A stretch of 64,000 nt of DNA, from NCBI RefSeq assembly GCF_000423605.1, contig NZ_AUIH01000014.1, positions 1-64,000 of the forward strand, read 5' to 3'. The notes beneath the pieces are model-generated. The model did no database searches and had not been told where the DNA came from. It worked only from the letters and a program-made list of their open reading frames with translations. Shown here in pieces: positions 37,003 to 45,856 of this stretch. Source of the DNA: Saccharospirillum impatiens DSM 12546 (GTDB lineage: Bacteria > Pseudomonadota > Gammaproteobacteria > Pseudomonadales > Natronospirillaceae). Within the stretch, counting starts at the first letter, position 1. Each line of letters begins with the position of its first letter. The position numbers and the translations under genes are program-made.

Positions 37003-37041
37003 AGTGTAACCGTCTGTCAGAAAATGTCAGCGATGAAACCA

Positions 37042-37305
37042 GTCAAGTTTCGGAGTTCGCACATACTGAGCGTCGGCTGCCTGTGGTGCCTCTGCGGGGT
37101 AGTCCGCAGCAGGGACTAAAACGCCGGGAGCGTTTTAGCATGAGCGAAGCGAGCCCGAAGGGTGAATCCCAGGGAAGGGATTCGTATCCTGCGGTCTAGG
37201 CTCCATGGACGGATTGACTGGGCGGCATCCCGACCGACCCCGCAGAGGCATCACAGGTAGCTGGCGCGGGCCAGAGCCGCCCAAAGAACCCGAACTCCGA
37301 AACGT
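37042..37305. repeat. Modular palindrome, copy C (long form)
   Basis: Outer arms GTCAAGTTTCGGAGTTCG (37042-37059) and CGAACTCCGAAACGTG (37290-37305). Clamp CCTGTGGTGCCTCTGCGGGG (37080-37099) pairs with 37238-37257 with one G-T type mismatch. The hairpin CCGCAG/CTGCGG (37104-37109 and 37189-37194) of the short form is opened to hold the branched module CTAAAACGC/GCGTTTTAG, GAGCGAAGCGAGCCCGAAGG and GAATCCC/GGGATTC. The flank CTAGGCTCCATGGACGG is as in the short copies. Confidence 0.9.
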
Positions 37306-37308
37306 GTA

Positions 37309-39048
37309 TCAAGAGTCAACAGAAGGCAGCTCCGACCGAACCGCCTGCAACGCCTCGTTCAGCGTTGAAAAATACTGACTGACCCCGGGCACGGGTTTTA
37401 CTTTTGCGCGGGCCAGGGTCTTCAGTGGCTGAAATTGCAGATCGGCAATGAAAATTCGAGTGTTATTCCGGCCACAATTGGTGATGAGCTTTTCCAGGGC
37501 GGCGAGACCGCCGGCGTCCAGAATCGGTACGCCATCCATGTACAAAACAATGCCCCTACTTTGTTTACACAGCTGAGCCATTTCACCAAAAACGCGGTCG
37601 GCGGCGGCAAAAAACAACGGCCCGTTGATCTTCAAAACCGTCCAGCCTTCGGGCAGTTCACCCTCGACTTGCTTGCGATTCTGACTGATGTCGGTGACCC
37701 GCGTCATCTCGGCGATCTCTTTCACAAACAGCACTGCGGCCAACAAAATACCGACGGTAATCGCCATGACCATATCGACCAGAACCGTCAAAGAAAAACA
37801 GGTGATGAACACCCAGATGTCCCCTCTCGGAGCGGTCTTTAACAGATGCACCGCCTTGGGAGCTTCACTCATGTTCCAGGCCACCATCAACAGCAAGGCC
37901 GCCATGGCGGGCATGGGTAACCAGGCAAGCACCGGCGCCAATGCCACCAGCCCGAGCAAAACAACGCCCGCGTGCACCATGCCCGAGACCGGGCTGACCG
38001 CGCCGTTCTTGAAGTTCGCTGCGGAGCGGGCAAGTGCCGCTGTGGCGGTAATGCCACCAAAAAACGGCGTCACGATGTTGCCGATGCCCTGCCCCAACAA
38101 TTCACTGTTGGCGCTGTGACGTTTGCCCGACATACCATCGAGCACGACTGCGCACAGCAACGATTCGATCGCACCGAGCATGGCGATGGCAAAGGCTGCA
38201 GGCAGTAATTCAACCACCAGCGTCCAGCTCAGCCCAACCGGCAAACCATCGCCACCGGGCCGTTGCCAGGGCCACTCAAATGCGGGCAACACGGGTGGAA
38301 TACCCTGCCCGACCGAGCCATCGGCCAGGGTATAACTGAATCGACTGCCAATGGTATCGACAGACCAGCCCTGACTGTTCAGCCACCAGGCTATCAATGT
38401 GCCCACAATCACCGCAGGCAAATGCGCCGGTACCGGCCAACGCAAACGCGGCCAAAACACCAGCACGGCAAAGGTAATAGTGGCAACAATGACACTGGGC
38501 CAGGCTAGATCGGGCAGTGACTGGCCAAGCACCCAGACTTTATCGGCGGTGTGCTCAGGCATCGATTCCAGGGGCAGACCGAACAGGTCTTTGACTTGCA
38601 ACACCCCAATAACCACGGCTATGCCCGCGGTGAAACCGAGTGTGACCGATTCCGGGATGTATTCGATCAATCGGCCCAGGCGCAGCAAGGCCAGACCCAC
38701 CAAAATCACACCGGACATCACGGTCGCCAGCAGCAAGCCACCCAGGCCGTAGCGCTGTGCGATGGGGTATAAAATCACCACAAAGGCAGCGGTCGGGCCG
38801 GAAATGCTGAACCGGGAACCACCGGTCAGCGCGATGACAAAGCCAGCGATGATGGCGGTGTACAGACCGTATTGGGGAGGTACGCCACTGGCGATTGCCA
38901 GGGCCATGGCCAAAGGAATGGCGATGATGCCGACGGTAATGCCCGCCAACAGGTCACGCACCAGCTTGCGAGAGTCATAGCCTTCTGCCACAACCTCTCG
39001 CAGGGCGTGTGCAGGACGCAGGGAAAACAGATGAGCACGATGGGGCAT
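37309..39048 (-). CDS. SulP family anion transporter with STAS domain
   Basis: A 579-residue SLC26/SulP transporter. The membrane part (about 25-430) begins with LAGITVGIIAIPLAMALAIASGVPPQYGLYTAIIAGF, the SulP consensus, and has 12-14 helices; SRFSISGPTAAFVVIL is the second family signature. A cytoplasmic STAS domain follows (about 450-560, with PLFFAAADRVFGE and IVLYMDGVPILDAGGLAALEKLI). Members carry sulfate, bicarbonate or dicarboxylates; no carbonic anhydrase gene is adjacent, so the ion is open. The 3' end lies directly beside repeat copy C, and rmuC is upstream. Confidence 0.88.
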   Translation of the reverse strand: MPHRAHLFSLRPAHALREVVAEGYDSRKLVRDLLAGITVGIIAIPLAMALAIASGVPPQYGLYTAIIAGFVIALTGGSRFSISGPTAAFVVILYPIAQRYGLGGLLLATVMSGVILVGLALLRLGRLIEYIPESVTLGFTAGIAVVIGVLQVKDLFGLPLESMPEHTADKVWVLGQSLPDLAWPSVIVATITFAVLVFWPRLRWPVPAHLPAVIVGTLIAWWLNSQGWSVDTIGSRFSYTLADGSVGQGIPPVLPAFEWPWQRPGGDGLPVGLSWTLVVELLPAAFAIAMLGAIESLLCAVVLDGMSGKRHSANSELLGQGIGNIVTPFFGGITATAALARSAANFKNGAVSPVSGMVHAGVVLLGLVALAPVLAWLPMPAMAALLLMVAWNMSEAPKAVHLLKTAPRGDIWVFITCFSLTVLVDMVMAITVGILLAAVLFVKEIAEMTRVTDISQNRKQVEGELPEGWTVLKINGPLFFAAADRVFGEMAQLCKQSRGIVLYMDGVPILDAGGLAALEKLITNCGRNNTRIFIADLQFQPLKTLARAKVKPVPGVSQYFSTLNEALQAVRSELPSVDS

Positions 39049-39118
39049 GGCGAATAACGGCCTCTACATTAGAAAGACATTATATAACACGGCAGCGACC
39101 CTCCGATAGTGACGAGTA

Positions 39119-40495
39119 TCAATCGTTGTCGGTAGAAGGCGACATAGCTCCATCGGGTCGATGGTCTGGCGACAGTTCAGTGGCCACGCTGTCCGGCAGT
39201 TTCTGGCGCACAGTCGCCCCCAGTTCTTCCAGAATTTCCACCTGACGCACCAGAGAACCCCGACCGTCGCGCAGGGTTTTCCAGGCCGTGTCGTACGTAT
39301 TGCTGGCGGTATTGATCTGACTGCCAAGTTTTTCCATGTGCATCGCAAAGGTTCGCAATTTGTCGTACACCTTGCCAGCCTGATCAAAGAGCTGCTTGGC
39401 GTTCACGTTCTGGCGTTCCAGTGTCCACAAATTCGCCACCGTACGCAGTGTAGCGAGCAGGGTTGTTGGCGTAACCACAACGATATTTTGCTTGAAACCA
39501 TCGTTAAATAAAGCCGGGTCGGACTGGAAGGCCGCGATGAAGGCCGGTTCGATGGGCATGAACATCAGCACAAAATCCGGCGAGTTCAAGCCGTTCAAGT
39601 GTGGGTAGTTTTTATCGCTTAAACTGCGAATGTGCTGACGCACCGCCGCGACGTGTCGCTTCAACGCCAACTCCCGCTCCAGTTCGGTTTCCGCAGCGAC
39701 ATATTGCTGGTAGTCGTTCAACGACACCTTGCTGTCAACGATCAAATGTTTGCCATCGGGCAGGTTGACCAGAAAATCCGGCCGCTTGTTCTGGCCGTTG
39801 TCGTCTTTAAAACTGGCTTCGCGATCGTACTCGCGACCGCGTTGCAAACCCGCACTTTCCAGTATTTTTTCGGCCTGAATCTCACCCCAGTTGCCCTGCA
39901 GTTTCTTGTCGCCTTTGAGCGCACGGGTCAGGTCATCGGCCTGCTGGTTCAACTGGGTATTGAGATCTTTAAGTTGAGTTAGTTGACTCATCAACTCGCT
40001 TTGACCCCGGGTATCCTGGGTGTGAATATCATCGATGCGCTTGCGAAATTCCTGAACCTGTTCACGAAACGGCGTCAGCAAGGCGTTCAGACTGGTCTGG
40101 TTCTGTTCACTGAAGCGCTTGCCCTTGGCTTCAAAAATCTCGTTGGCCAGTTGGCTGAATTCGGCTTTCAGGGCGTCGCGGGTATCGGTCAGCAGGGCTA
40201 CCTGTTCCCGATGGTGTTTCTGCTCCGCCTGATGCTGGGACTCCAACCCCGCCAACCGGGTTTCACGCTGACGCAGTTGCAGCATAAGCCGTTCGTTCTG
40301 CGCTTCCAGTTGCTGCAATTGCGGCGACTGTCGGGACACTTCAAACTGCGCCTGCTGATGTTTGAATTCCGTTTCAGCCAGTTGAGCCTCCAACTGACGC
40401 CGCGAGCGAATGGCAAAACCACCCACCACCAGGCCACCCAGGGTGCACGACAGGGCAAGGCTGATCCAGACTTCCGGCAATTGCCACCACAGCAT
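39119..40495 (-). CDS. rmuC: DNA recombination protein RmuC
   Basis: A 458-residue protein with an N-terminal membrane anchor (about 8-25), a long coiled coil rich in Gln/Glu/Leu (about 30-180), and the RmuC nuclease-like domain (about 190-420). Signatures: LQGNWGEIQAEKILESAGLQRGREYDREASF, RPDFLVNLPDGKHLIVDSKVSLNDYQQY (restriction-endonuclease-like D...xSK) and FMPIEPAFIAAFQSDPALF. RmuC limits inversions at short inverted repeats, which is notable in a genome with so many palindromes. It stands alone between repeat copy D and the SulP gene. Confidence 0.9.
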   Translation of the reverse strand: MLWWQLPEVWISLALSCTLGGLVVGGFAIRSRRQLEAQLAETEFKHQQAQFEVSRQSPQLQQLEAQNERLMLQLRQRETRLAGLESQHQAEQKHHREQVALLTDTRDALKAEFSQLANEIFEAKGKRFSEQNQTSLNALLTPFREQVQEFRKRIDDIHTQDTRGQSELMSQLTQLKDLNTQLNQQADDLTRALKGDKKLQGNWGEIQAEKILESAGLQRGREYDREASFKDDNGQNKRPDFLVNLPDGKHLIVDSKVSLNDYQQYVAAETELERELALKRHVAAVRQHIRSLSDKNYPHLNGLNSPDFVLMFMPIEPAFIAAFQSDPALFNDGFKQNIVVVTPTTLLATLRTVANLWTLERQNVNAKQLFDQAGKVYDKLRTFAMHMEKLGSQINTASNTYDTAWKTLRDGRGSLVRQVEILEELGATVRQKLPDSVATELSPDHRPDGAMSPSTDND

Positions 40496-40524
40496 CGGGC
40501 GCTCCTTGTTTAAGACTTTGTTAC

Positions 40525-40712
40525 AACTGAAGTTTCGCAGTTCGCGGAACGTATAAGCAGCGGCTGCCGGGTGAGCCCCTGTGGGGTAGTCCGCAGCATG
40601 GATGCTGCGGCCTAGGCTCCATGGACGGATTTACGCCGACCCCACAGGGGCTTACCCGGTAGCTGCTGCGGGCCAATGCCACCCAGCCAAACCGAACTGC
40701 GAAACTTGAGTT
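40525..40712. repeat. Modular palindrome, copy D (short form, best preserved)
   Basis: Outer arms AACTGAAGTTTCGCAGTTCG (40525-40544) and CGAACTGCGAAACTTGAGTT (40693-40712). Clamp CCGGGTGAGCCCCTGTGGGG (40567-40586) pairs with 40640-40659. Inside: hairpin CCGCAGCATGGATGCTGCGG (40591-40610), CCTAGG, then CTCCATGGACGGATTTACG. It fills the space between the convergent-free ends of rmuC and a pseudouridine synthase gene, both on the minus strand. Confidence 0.92.
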
Positions 40713-40723
40713 ACCACCAACGA

Positions 40724-41410
40724 CTAACCGGGATCATCAACAGAATCAGCTTCCAATGGCACTGAAACGCCTGACGCGTCAGGCAATCCCACCTCGCGCC
40801 AACGTTCAAACCAGTGACCCTGCGGCATGGCTTCAAATGCATAGTGGCGGTCTTGCCAGTCGAAGGCCAGACGATGGGCATGCAAATACAGCCGCTCGGC
40901 TTCAGTGCCGCCATAGCGTTTGTCGCCAATGATCGGGCTCGACAGGCTCTTCATCGCGACCCGCAACTGGTGCGTTTTACCGGTTTGCGGCAACAGGGTA
41001 TAACCGCGAATCCCCGGGGCCAGCGACATCGAATGGAAGCGGGTGATGGCCGGGTGCTCATGGCTGCGTGCCAGCATCCACTGCCCACGGCGGCTGCGCA
41101 CCATATCCCCGCTAACCAGACCCTGCTTCTTGCTCGGTTTGTGATCACTGACCGCGAGGTATTGTTTGCGAATCTGACGTTGCTGGAACTTCATGCTCAA
41201 CGCCCGGTTCGCCGCTGGATTACGCGCCATCAGGACCAGGCCTGTGGTCGGCTTGTCGAGACGGTGAACCGGAAACACCTCGCCTCCCAGCTGAGCCCGG
41301 GCCCAGCGCAACAAACCCCAACTGTCTTCCGTTTCCTGAACCGTCCAGCCCGAGGGTTTATCGAGCACACAGAAGTGCGGGTTGCACTCGATGATGGCCG
41401 GTGGAATCAC
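40724..41410 (-). CDS. RluA-family RNA pseudouridine synthase
   Basis: A 228-residue pseudouridine synthase of the RsuA/RluA superfamily. The catalytic aspartate is in VFPVHRLDKPTTGLVLMARN (about 45-64), preceded by CVLDKPSGWTVQE and followed by RQIRKQYLAV and LPQTGKTHQLRVAMKSLSSPIIGDKRYGG (about 140-168). No S4 domain, so it resembles the small RluA-like group. Target RNA and position unknown. The start overlaps the stop of the upstream SRPBCC gene by four bases, implying a two-gene operon. Confidence 0.87.
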   Translation of the reverse strand: MIPPAIIECNPHFCVLDKPSGWTVQETEDSWGLLRWARAQLGGEVFPVHRLDKPTTGLVLMARNPAANRALSMKFQQRQIRKQYLAVSDHKPSKKQGLVSGDMVRSRRGQWMLARSHEHPAITRFHSMSLAPGIRGYTLLPQTGKTHQLRVAMKSLSSPIIGDKRYGGTEAERLYLHAHRLAFDWQDRHYAFEAMPQGHWFERWREVGLPDASGVSVPLEADSVDDPG

Positions 41411-41844
41411 GTCCAGACACTCAGGTCGTCGTCGTTGACCGGCAGGTCATCGTTGTGATGGCACTGCAGGCGCAGTTTCATCAGGCGTTCGCCCCAGCGG
41501 GTGTTCTCGGCGGCAAGATCAGCCTCGCTCAAACGCCAGTCACGATGCTCAAGCCGAATGGTAAAGCCGCGGTCGGCTTTCTGCAGCGTCCACAGCACCA
41601 GGGTGTTTTCCCAGTCCGGATCGCCTTGCACACACAGCCATTCCAACGATTTATCGGGCTCTTCCTCGACCACTTTGAGAGTGACCGGGCTGTCCAACTC
41701 ATCCGAACTCAGTTTCCAGCTATCGCCGCCAGCGATGCTGACGGTACCAGCCCACCAGGCTTGCAGACCCAGGCGAGTGGTCAGCATTTCCCAGATCCGG
41801 CTGGCCGGCGCGTCGATGGTAATTTGATGAAGCAATGTAGCCAT
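41407..41844 (-). CDS. SRPBCC (AHSA1/START-like) protein
   Basis: A 145-residue single-domain protein. HQITIDAPASRIWEMLTTRLGLQAWWAG at the N-terminus and the late ENTRWGERLMKLRLQCH helix frame an AHSA1/polyketide-cyclase-like fold with a hydrophobic cavity. I chose ATG 41844 (GAGGG seven bases before it) over a longer start at 41886. Ligand unknown. It overlaps the pseudouridine synthase gene. Confidence 0.75.
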   Translation of the reverse strand: MATLLHQITIDAPASRIWEMLTTRLGLQAWWAGTVSIAGGDSWKLSSDELDSPVTLKVVEEEPDKSLEWLCVQGDPDWENTLVLWTLQKADRGFTIRLEHRDWRLSEADLAAENTRWGERLMKLRLQCHHNDDLPVNDDDLSVWT

Positions 41845-41973
41845 ATACACCCTCATCCGGTCGGATCCGGATCTTCTTTGGTTCAAACGTCAGCACTATT
41901 CTGACACGTTTCGCCTGTTCAAGTCGCCCATCGCGAACTATGGTGGCGGGATGTTAATCGATTGCCAGCCCTT

Positions 41974-42924
41974 ATGAATGCACACGGTTCACCCCTGGCG
42001 CTGACGCCTGAAGCCTCGCTGAATCGCATGCCAGTCGTCATGACCGCGCAGGATACGCCACGCCCTGCCCGCTACTGGGTATCAACGCCCGCCTTGTTGT
42101 CGTTGATTCACGAGCATAATCCCGGCGACGAGCGCTCAGTTCGACAGTTCCTGACGACTTTTGATGCCCGTGAAGACGCGGACCAGCGCATTCTGGAGAC
42201 GTTTGCCAACCGGCTGATCTGCGTGATTCGCACAGCCCAGACCGGGCAGGCCTGGGCGCATGGTTCTGACTTTCAGCGTGACTATGCCCGCTACTGGCAA
42301 ACCTGCGAAACCCTGGTACTGGCTGGCGGCCTGACCAGCGGCGATTTTGGCCAACAACTGGCTCAACGCCTTGAAACTGCGCTGGCCCCGCTGAACGTAC
42401 TGGTTTCTCCCTGGGCCGGTCAAACCGGGCTGGTCGGGCTGGCTCAACATTACGGGTCTGCAGACCCGCTGGTGGTGATGGATTTCGGCGCTACCGGCAT
42501 CAAACGCGGCCTGGCCTATCACCACGGTAACCGAATCATCCCGCTGCCAGAGCTCACCGTGGATCATTGGCTGGACGGCCAGGGTTTATTCAGGGGAGAA
42601 GCGTTTCGTGCGGTACTGAAAGACACCCGTGAACACCTGGACGGGCGCTTGCCACTGGCCATCAGCCTGGCGTGTTATCTCGACCAGGGCCATCCACACG
42701 ACTACCATTCAGGCGTCTACCACCGGCTCATAGACGAGTGCGATCACCTCGCGACCACCTTGCATCAGCAATGGCTGCCAGGGGCAGGTTTCTCGGGGTT
42801 GGCCCTGCTCGAACACGACAGCACCGCCGCTGCCCTGGCTTTCCGGTTTTCCAGGCCGGCTATGATGGTCACGCTGGGAACCGGCCTCGGTGTTGGGGTG
42901 TGCCCCCGGCATGAGGGTTTTTAA
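41974..42924 (+). CDS. ROK/ASKHA-like protein with circularly permuted motif order
   Basis: About 316 residues. I recognise ROK sugar-kinase motifs in an order different from the family. Residues about 40-150 look like the ROK C-terminal part: a GDE-containing helix, then LVLAGGLTSGDFGQQLAQRLE (normally VxGGG near the C-terminus) and GQTGLVGLAQ. Next come the ROK N-terminal motifs: the phosphate loop VVMDFGATGIKRGLA (about 166-180), LALLEHDSTAAALAF with the presumed catalytic Asp (about 285), and VTLGTGLGVG (about 302-311), after which the protein ends. The zinc-binding CxCG motif is absent. Start codon uncertain (TTG 41962, ATG 41974 or ATG 42028). Function unknown. Confidence 0.6.
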   Translation: MNAHGSPLALTPEASLNRMPVVMTAQDTPRPARYWVSTPALLSLIHEHNPGDERSVRQFLTTFDAREDADQRILETFANRLICVIRTAQTGQAWAHGSDFQRDYARYWQTCETLVLAGGLTSGDFGQQLAQRLETALAPLNVLVSPWAGQTGLVGLAQHYGSADPLVVMDFGATGIKRGLAYHHGNRIIPLPELTVDHWLDGQGLFRGEAFRAVLKDTREHLDGRLPLAISLACYLDQGHPHDYHSGVYHRLIDECDHLATTLHQQWLPGAGFSGLALLEHDSTAAALAFRFSRPAMMVTLGTGLGVGVCPRHEGF

Positions 42925-43075
42925 CCCAAGGCAACCGGCAGGCGCTGATCGCCCGGATCGTGATAGATGGCCGCTTGCTGTGCACTTTTACAGCAGGGCC
43001 GCCTGAAGCGGTATCCGCAGGCCTCAGATCAAGGCTATACTGATTTATACCCGAACAAAGCCGAGGATAGACTGA

Positions 43076-45694
43076 ATGCTGGTAGTGAGTCTGGTCACCG
43101 CCTTGTTGCTGTTGCTGGCGACCTTTTCCGCAGACTCAACGGGGGCCGATATAGCCCTCGCCACATCCGCTGCCGCCATTCTATTAGTGGGTGCTTACTA
43201 TCACCGGGCACTAACCGCATTGCACCTTATTGTGCTCGCCGCCGTGACGGTCGTTCCGGTGACACAATGGTTTGAAGTGCTGATTGTTGAGCGAGATCGC
43301 AGTCAGCAACAGCAGACCGTTCGCGAACAGATTGGCCAACTGTCCAGCCAGGTAGAGACCGCCCTGATCGCTAATCGGGGGTACCTGGATGCACTCAGTC
43401 TACTGGTGTCAACAGAGCCCAATGTCAGTCAGGAGCGCTATCAACAATGGCTGGAACAGTTGATTCCCGCGCAGACCTTCAGCCTTCTGAACATCACCAT
43501 CACCAATCAATTTGTCATCACCCACGTCTCCCCCCTGGAGCCGCAAAATCTTGCAATACTGGGAACCAACCTGGCCCTGGTGCCCGACCAGGTCGATGAT
43601 ATCCGCGATGTTATGGAAACCCAGAACGCCAAAATTGTCGGCCCGCTTAATGTATTGCAGGGGGACACGGCACTGGTCTATCGCCTGCCCGTCTCAGGTC
43701 AACCGCACATGATTGTGTCGGGTGTGGTGTCACTGGATCAGGTGATCGACCAGGCCACCTCCGGAATGGACAACCTCAAACTTGGGCTGACGGTCAGCCG
43801 TAACGGGGCTACAACCCAACTGTTCAGCCAGGGCATTCCAGGCACTCACCGGGTATCAACCCGGTTTGATCATGGCGACCTGGAGTGGACGATTCTGGCG
43901 GAACCCCGGGTGGGGTGGAAGGCTCCCACCAGGACTCTTTGGATGACACGCGCCTCGGCACTGGTTGTCTGGCTGTTTATTGTTTTGCTGCTGGGATCGC
44001 AGTACCGGGTTATGCGTCAGCGCGAAAAGGAACGGATGCAACTGAAGATTCAGGAGAGCAAACTGCTGGAAGCGCAACGACTCGGCCGATTGGGCTCCTG
44101 GACATCCTTACCCGATGATCAGTTCGCACTGTCAGCTCCATTGATGGATCTGCTGGGCACCGATCAGCCGAAGCTGAGCCGGGAAGCGGTCGTGAACTAC
44201 ATCTACGAGCCCGACCGGCCCTATTTCACCATGCACACCCAGAGTGTGCTGGATGCTAGCCAGCCTTTTGCCCGCTTTGAACACCGCATCATTACCCCAA
44301 GCGCACTGCTCTGGGTGGAACAAACGATCGCACTGAACGATAATCATGAACTGACCGGGATGTTGCGCGACATTACCGACATAAAGACCACTGAAGCAGA
44401 ACTGCAAAAACTAAACTATTACGACTCACTCACGGGTGCTTCTAACCGGAACTTCTTTGGCAAGCAGGTTCAGCAGGGTATTTCGCTCTCACAGCGCAAT
44501 CAGAACCATCTGGCGCTGGTCCTGTTTGATCTGGATAATTTCAAGACGATCAACACCAACTACGGTCATACCGTAGGCGATGAAGTGCTCAAACAACTGA
44601 CCGAGCGCATCAAATACTGCATTCGCAACAGCGACACAGTCGCTCGCTTGTCCGGTGATACCTTCGCCATTTGCCTGCAAAACCTGAAAGACCCCGGCCA
44701 CTGTATCTTTGTTGCCGACACCCTGCTGAAGTCCATCACCGAAATCATAGAGATAGACGAGGTGCGCATCAGCATTACCGCCACGCTGGGCATTGCGACC
44801 AGCCCCACCGACGATGGCGATTACGAAGGCCTCGTCAAGAAAGCCGAAATCGCCTTGCGCAAAGCAAAGGAAATTGACCGCGGCAGCTACCAGTTTTACT
44901 CCGACCAGATGAACCTTGAGAATGACCGCCGCCAGGACATTCTCAGGTTGTTGCCCTATGCGCTGCAAAACAACGAATTCCATCTGGTGTTGCAACCGCG
45001 TGTCGACCGGGTCGATCAGCACTGGTGCAGCCTGGAGGTCTTGTTACGGTGGAACAGCCATGAACTGGGGAGCGTTTCGCCGGGCGAATTCATCCCCATC
45101 GCTGAAGGCAGCCATTTGATCGTTGAGATCGGTAACTGGGTGATTCGGCGTGCGCTGGAAGAGTTCAGCCAGCATCTGGCTCAGTTGGACGACCGCGTTG
45201 TGTTGTCCATTAACCTGTCGCCAAAACAGCTCGAAGAGCGCAACCTCAGCCTGTTCATCGCCAGTGAGATTCACCAGGCCGGGGTGCCGGCACACCGGGT
45301 AGAGTTTGAAATTACCGAGCATTCACTGACCGAAGAATCCGAAACCACGCTCACGGCCATGGCCGAACTCTCAGCGATGGGCATTCGCTTTGCCATGGAT
45401 GATTTTGGCACCGGCTATTCCAACCTGGGCATGTTACAGGCCTTGCCGCTACACGTGCTCAAAATTGATCAGCGCTTCATTCAGCGACTTGAGGATGGCG
45501 CACGCCACCTGGCACTGGTCGAAGCGATCATTGACCTGGGGCACACCCTGGATTTGACCGTGGTGGCTGAGGGTGTCGAAACGGAGGGCCAGATCAAGCT
45601 GCTGTCCGAGCTCGGGTGCGATGAACTGCAAGGCTACTACTACTACCGTCCGCAACCTTTCGTAGAACTGCTAAAGGAGCGCATAGAAACGTAG
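43076..45694 (+). CDS. CHASE-PAS-GGDEF-EAL membrane protein (likely c-di-GMP phosphodiesterase)
   Basis: An 872-residue signalling protein. Two or three N-terminal hydrophobic segments (about 3-65) and one at about 295-318 flank a periplasmic CHASE-like sensor (about 85-270). A PAS-like region lies at about 340-440. The GGDEF domain (about 443-605) has the degenerate signature SGDTF near 524, so it is unlikely to make cyclic di-GMP. The EAL domain (about 620-870) keeps the catalytic EVLLRW (near 652), NLSPKQLEERN and DDFGTGYSNLGML (near 775), so hydrolysis is likely. GAGGATAG precedes the ATG. Ligand unknown. Confidence 0.82.
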   Translation: MLVVSLVTALLLLLATFSADSTGADIALATSAAAILLVGAYYHRALTALHLIVLAAVTVVPVTQWFEVLIVERDRSQQQQTVREQIGQLSSQVETALIANRGYLDALSLLVSTEPNVSQERYQQWLEQLIPAQTFSLLNITITNQFVITHVSPLEPQNLAILGTNLALVPDQVDDIRDVMETQNAKIVGPLNVLQGDTALVYRLPVSGQPHMIVSGVVSLDQVIDQATSGMDNLKLGLTVSRNGATTQLFSQGIPGTHRVSTRFDHGDLEWTILAEPRVGWKAPTRTLWMTRASALVVWLFIVLLLGSQYRVMRQREKERMQLKIQESKLLEAQRLGRLGSWTSLPDDQFALSAPLMDLLGTDQPKLSREAVVNYIYEPDRPYFTMHTQSVLDASQPFARFEHRIITPSALLWVEQTIALNDNHELTGMLRDITDIKTTEAELQKLNYYDSLTGASNRNFFGKQVQQGISLSQRNQNHLALVLFDLDNFKTINTNYGHTVGDEVLKQLTERIKYCIRNSDTVARLSGDTFAICLQNLKDPGHCIFVADTLLKSITEIIEIDEVRISITATLGIATSPTDDGDYEGLVKKAEIALRKAKEIDRGSYQFYSDQMNLENDRRQDILRLLPYALQNNEFHLVLQPRVDRVDQHWCSLEVLLRWNSHELGSVSPGEFIPIAEGSHLIVEIGNWVIRRALEEFSQHLAQLDDRVVLSINLSPKQLEERNLSLFIASEIHQAGVPAHRVEFEITEHSLTEESETTLTAMAELSAMGIRFAMDDFGTGYSNLGMLQALPLHVLKIDQRFIQRLEDGARHLALVEAIIDLGHTLDLTVVAEGVETEGQIKLLSELGCDELQGYYYYRPQPFVELLKERIET

Positions 45695-45695
45695 G

Positions 45696-45799
45696 AGTCC
45701 CCTGGGCGACAGGAAGCATAAGTAACCACTGAACCCAACCACAGGCAATCGCCTCATTCACCGATCGGGATGCTTCCAGTCGCCCACAGAGTGGCCTCC
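45696..45799. repeat. Tandem palindromic element, unit 1
   Basis: Begins AGTCCCCTGGGCGACAGGAA and ends CCAGTCGCCCACAGAGTGGC-CTCC; the ends pair as terminal inverted repeats. Between them ATTCACCG is shared with unit 2. Located just after the stop of the EAL protein gene. Confidence 0.8.
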
Positions 45800-45856
45800 C
45801 ACAAAAACCGACCCCAGCCCGGAGCTCGAAACAGCCTCCGCTCCCCGTAAGAGGCC

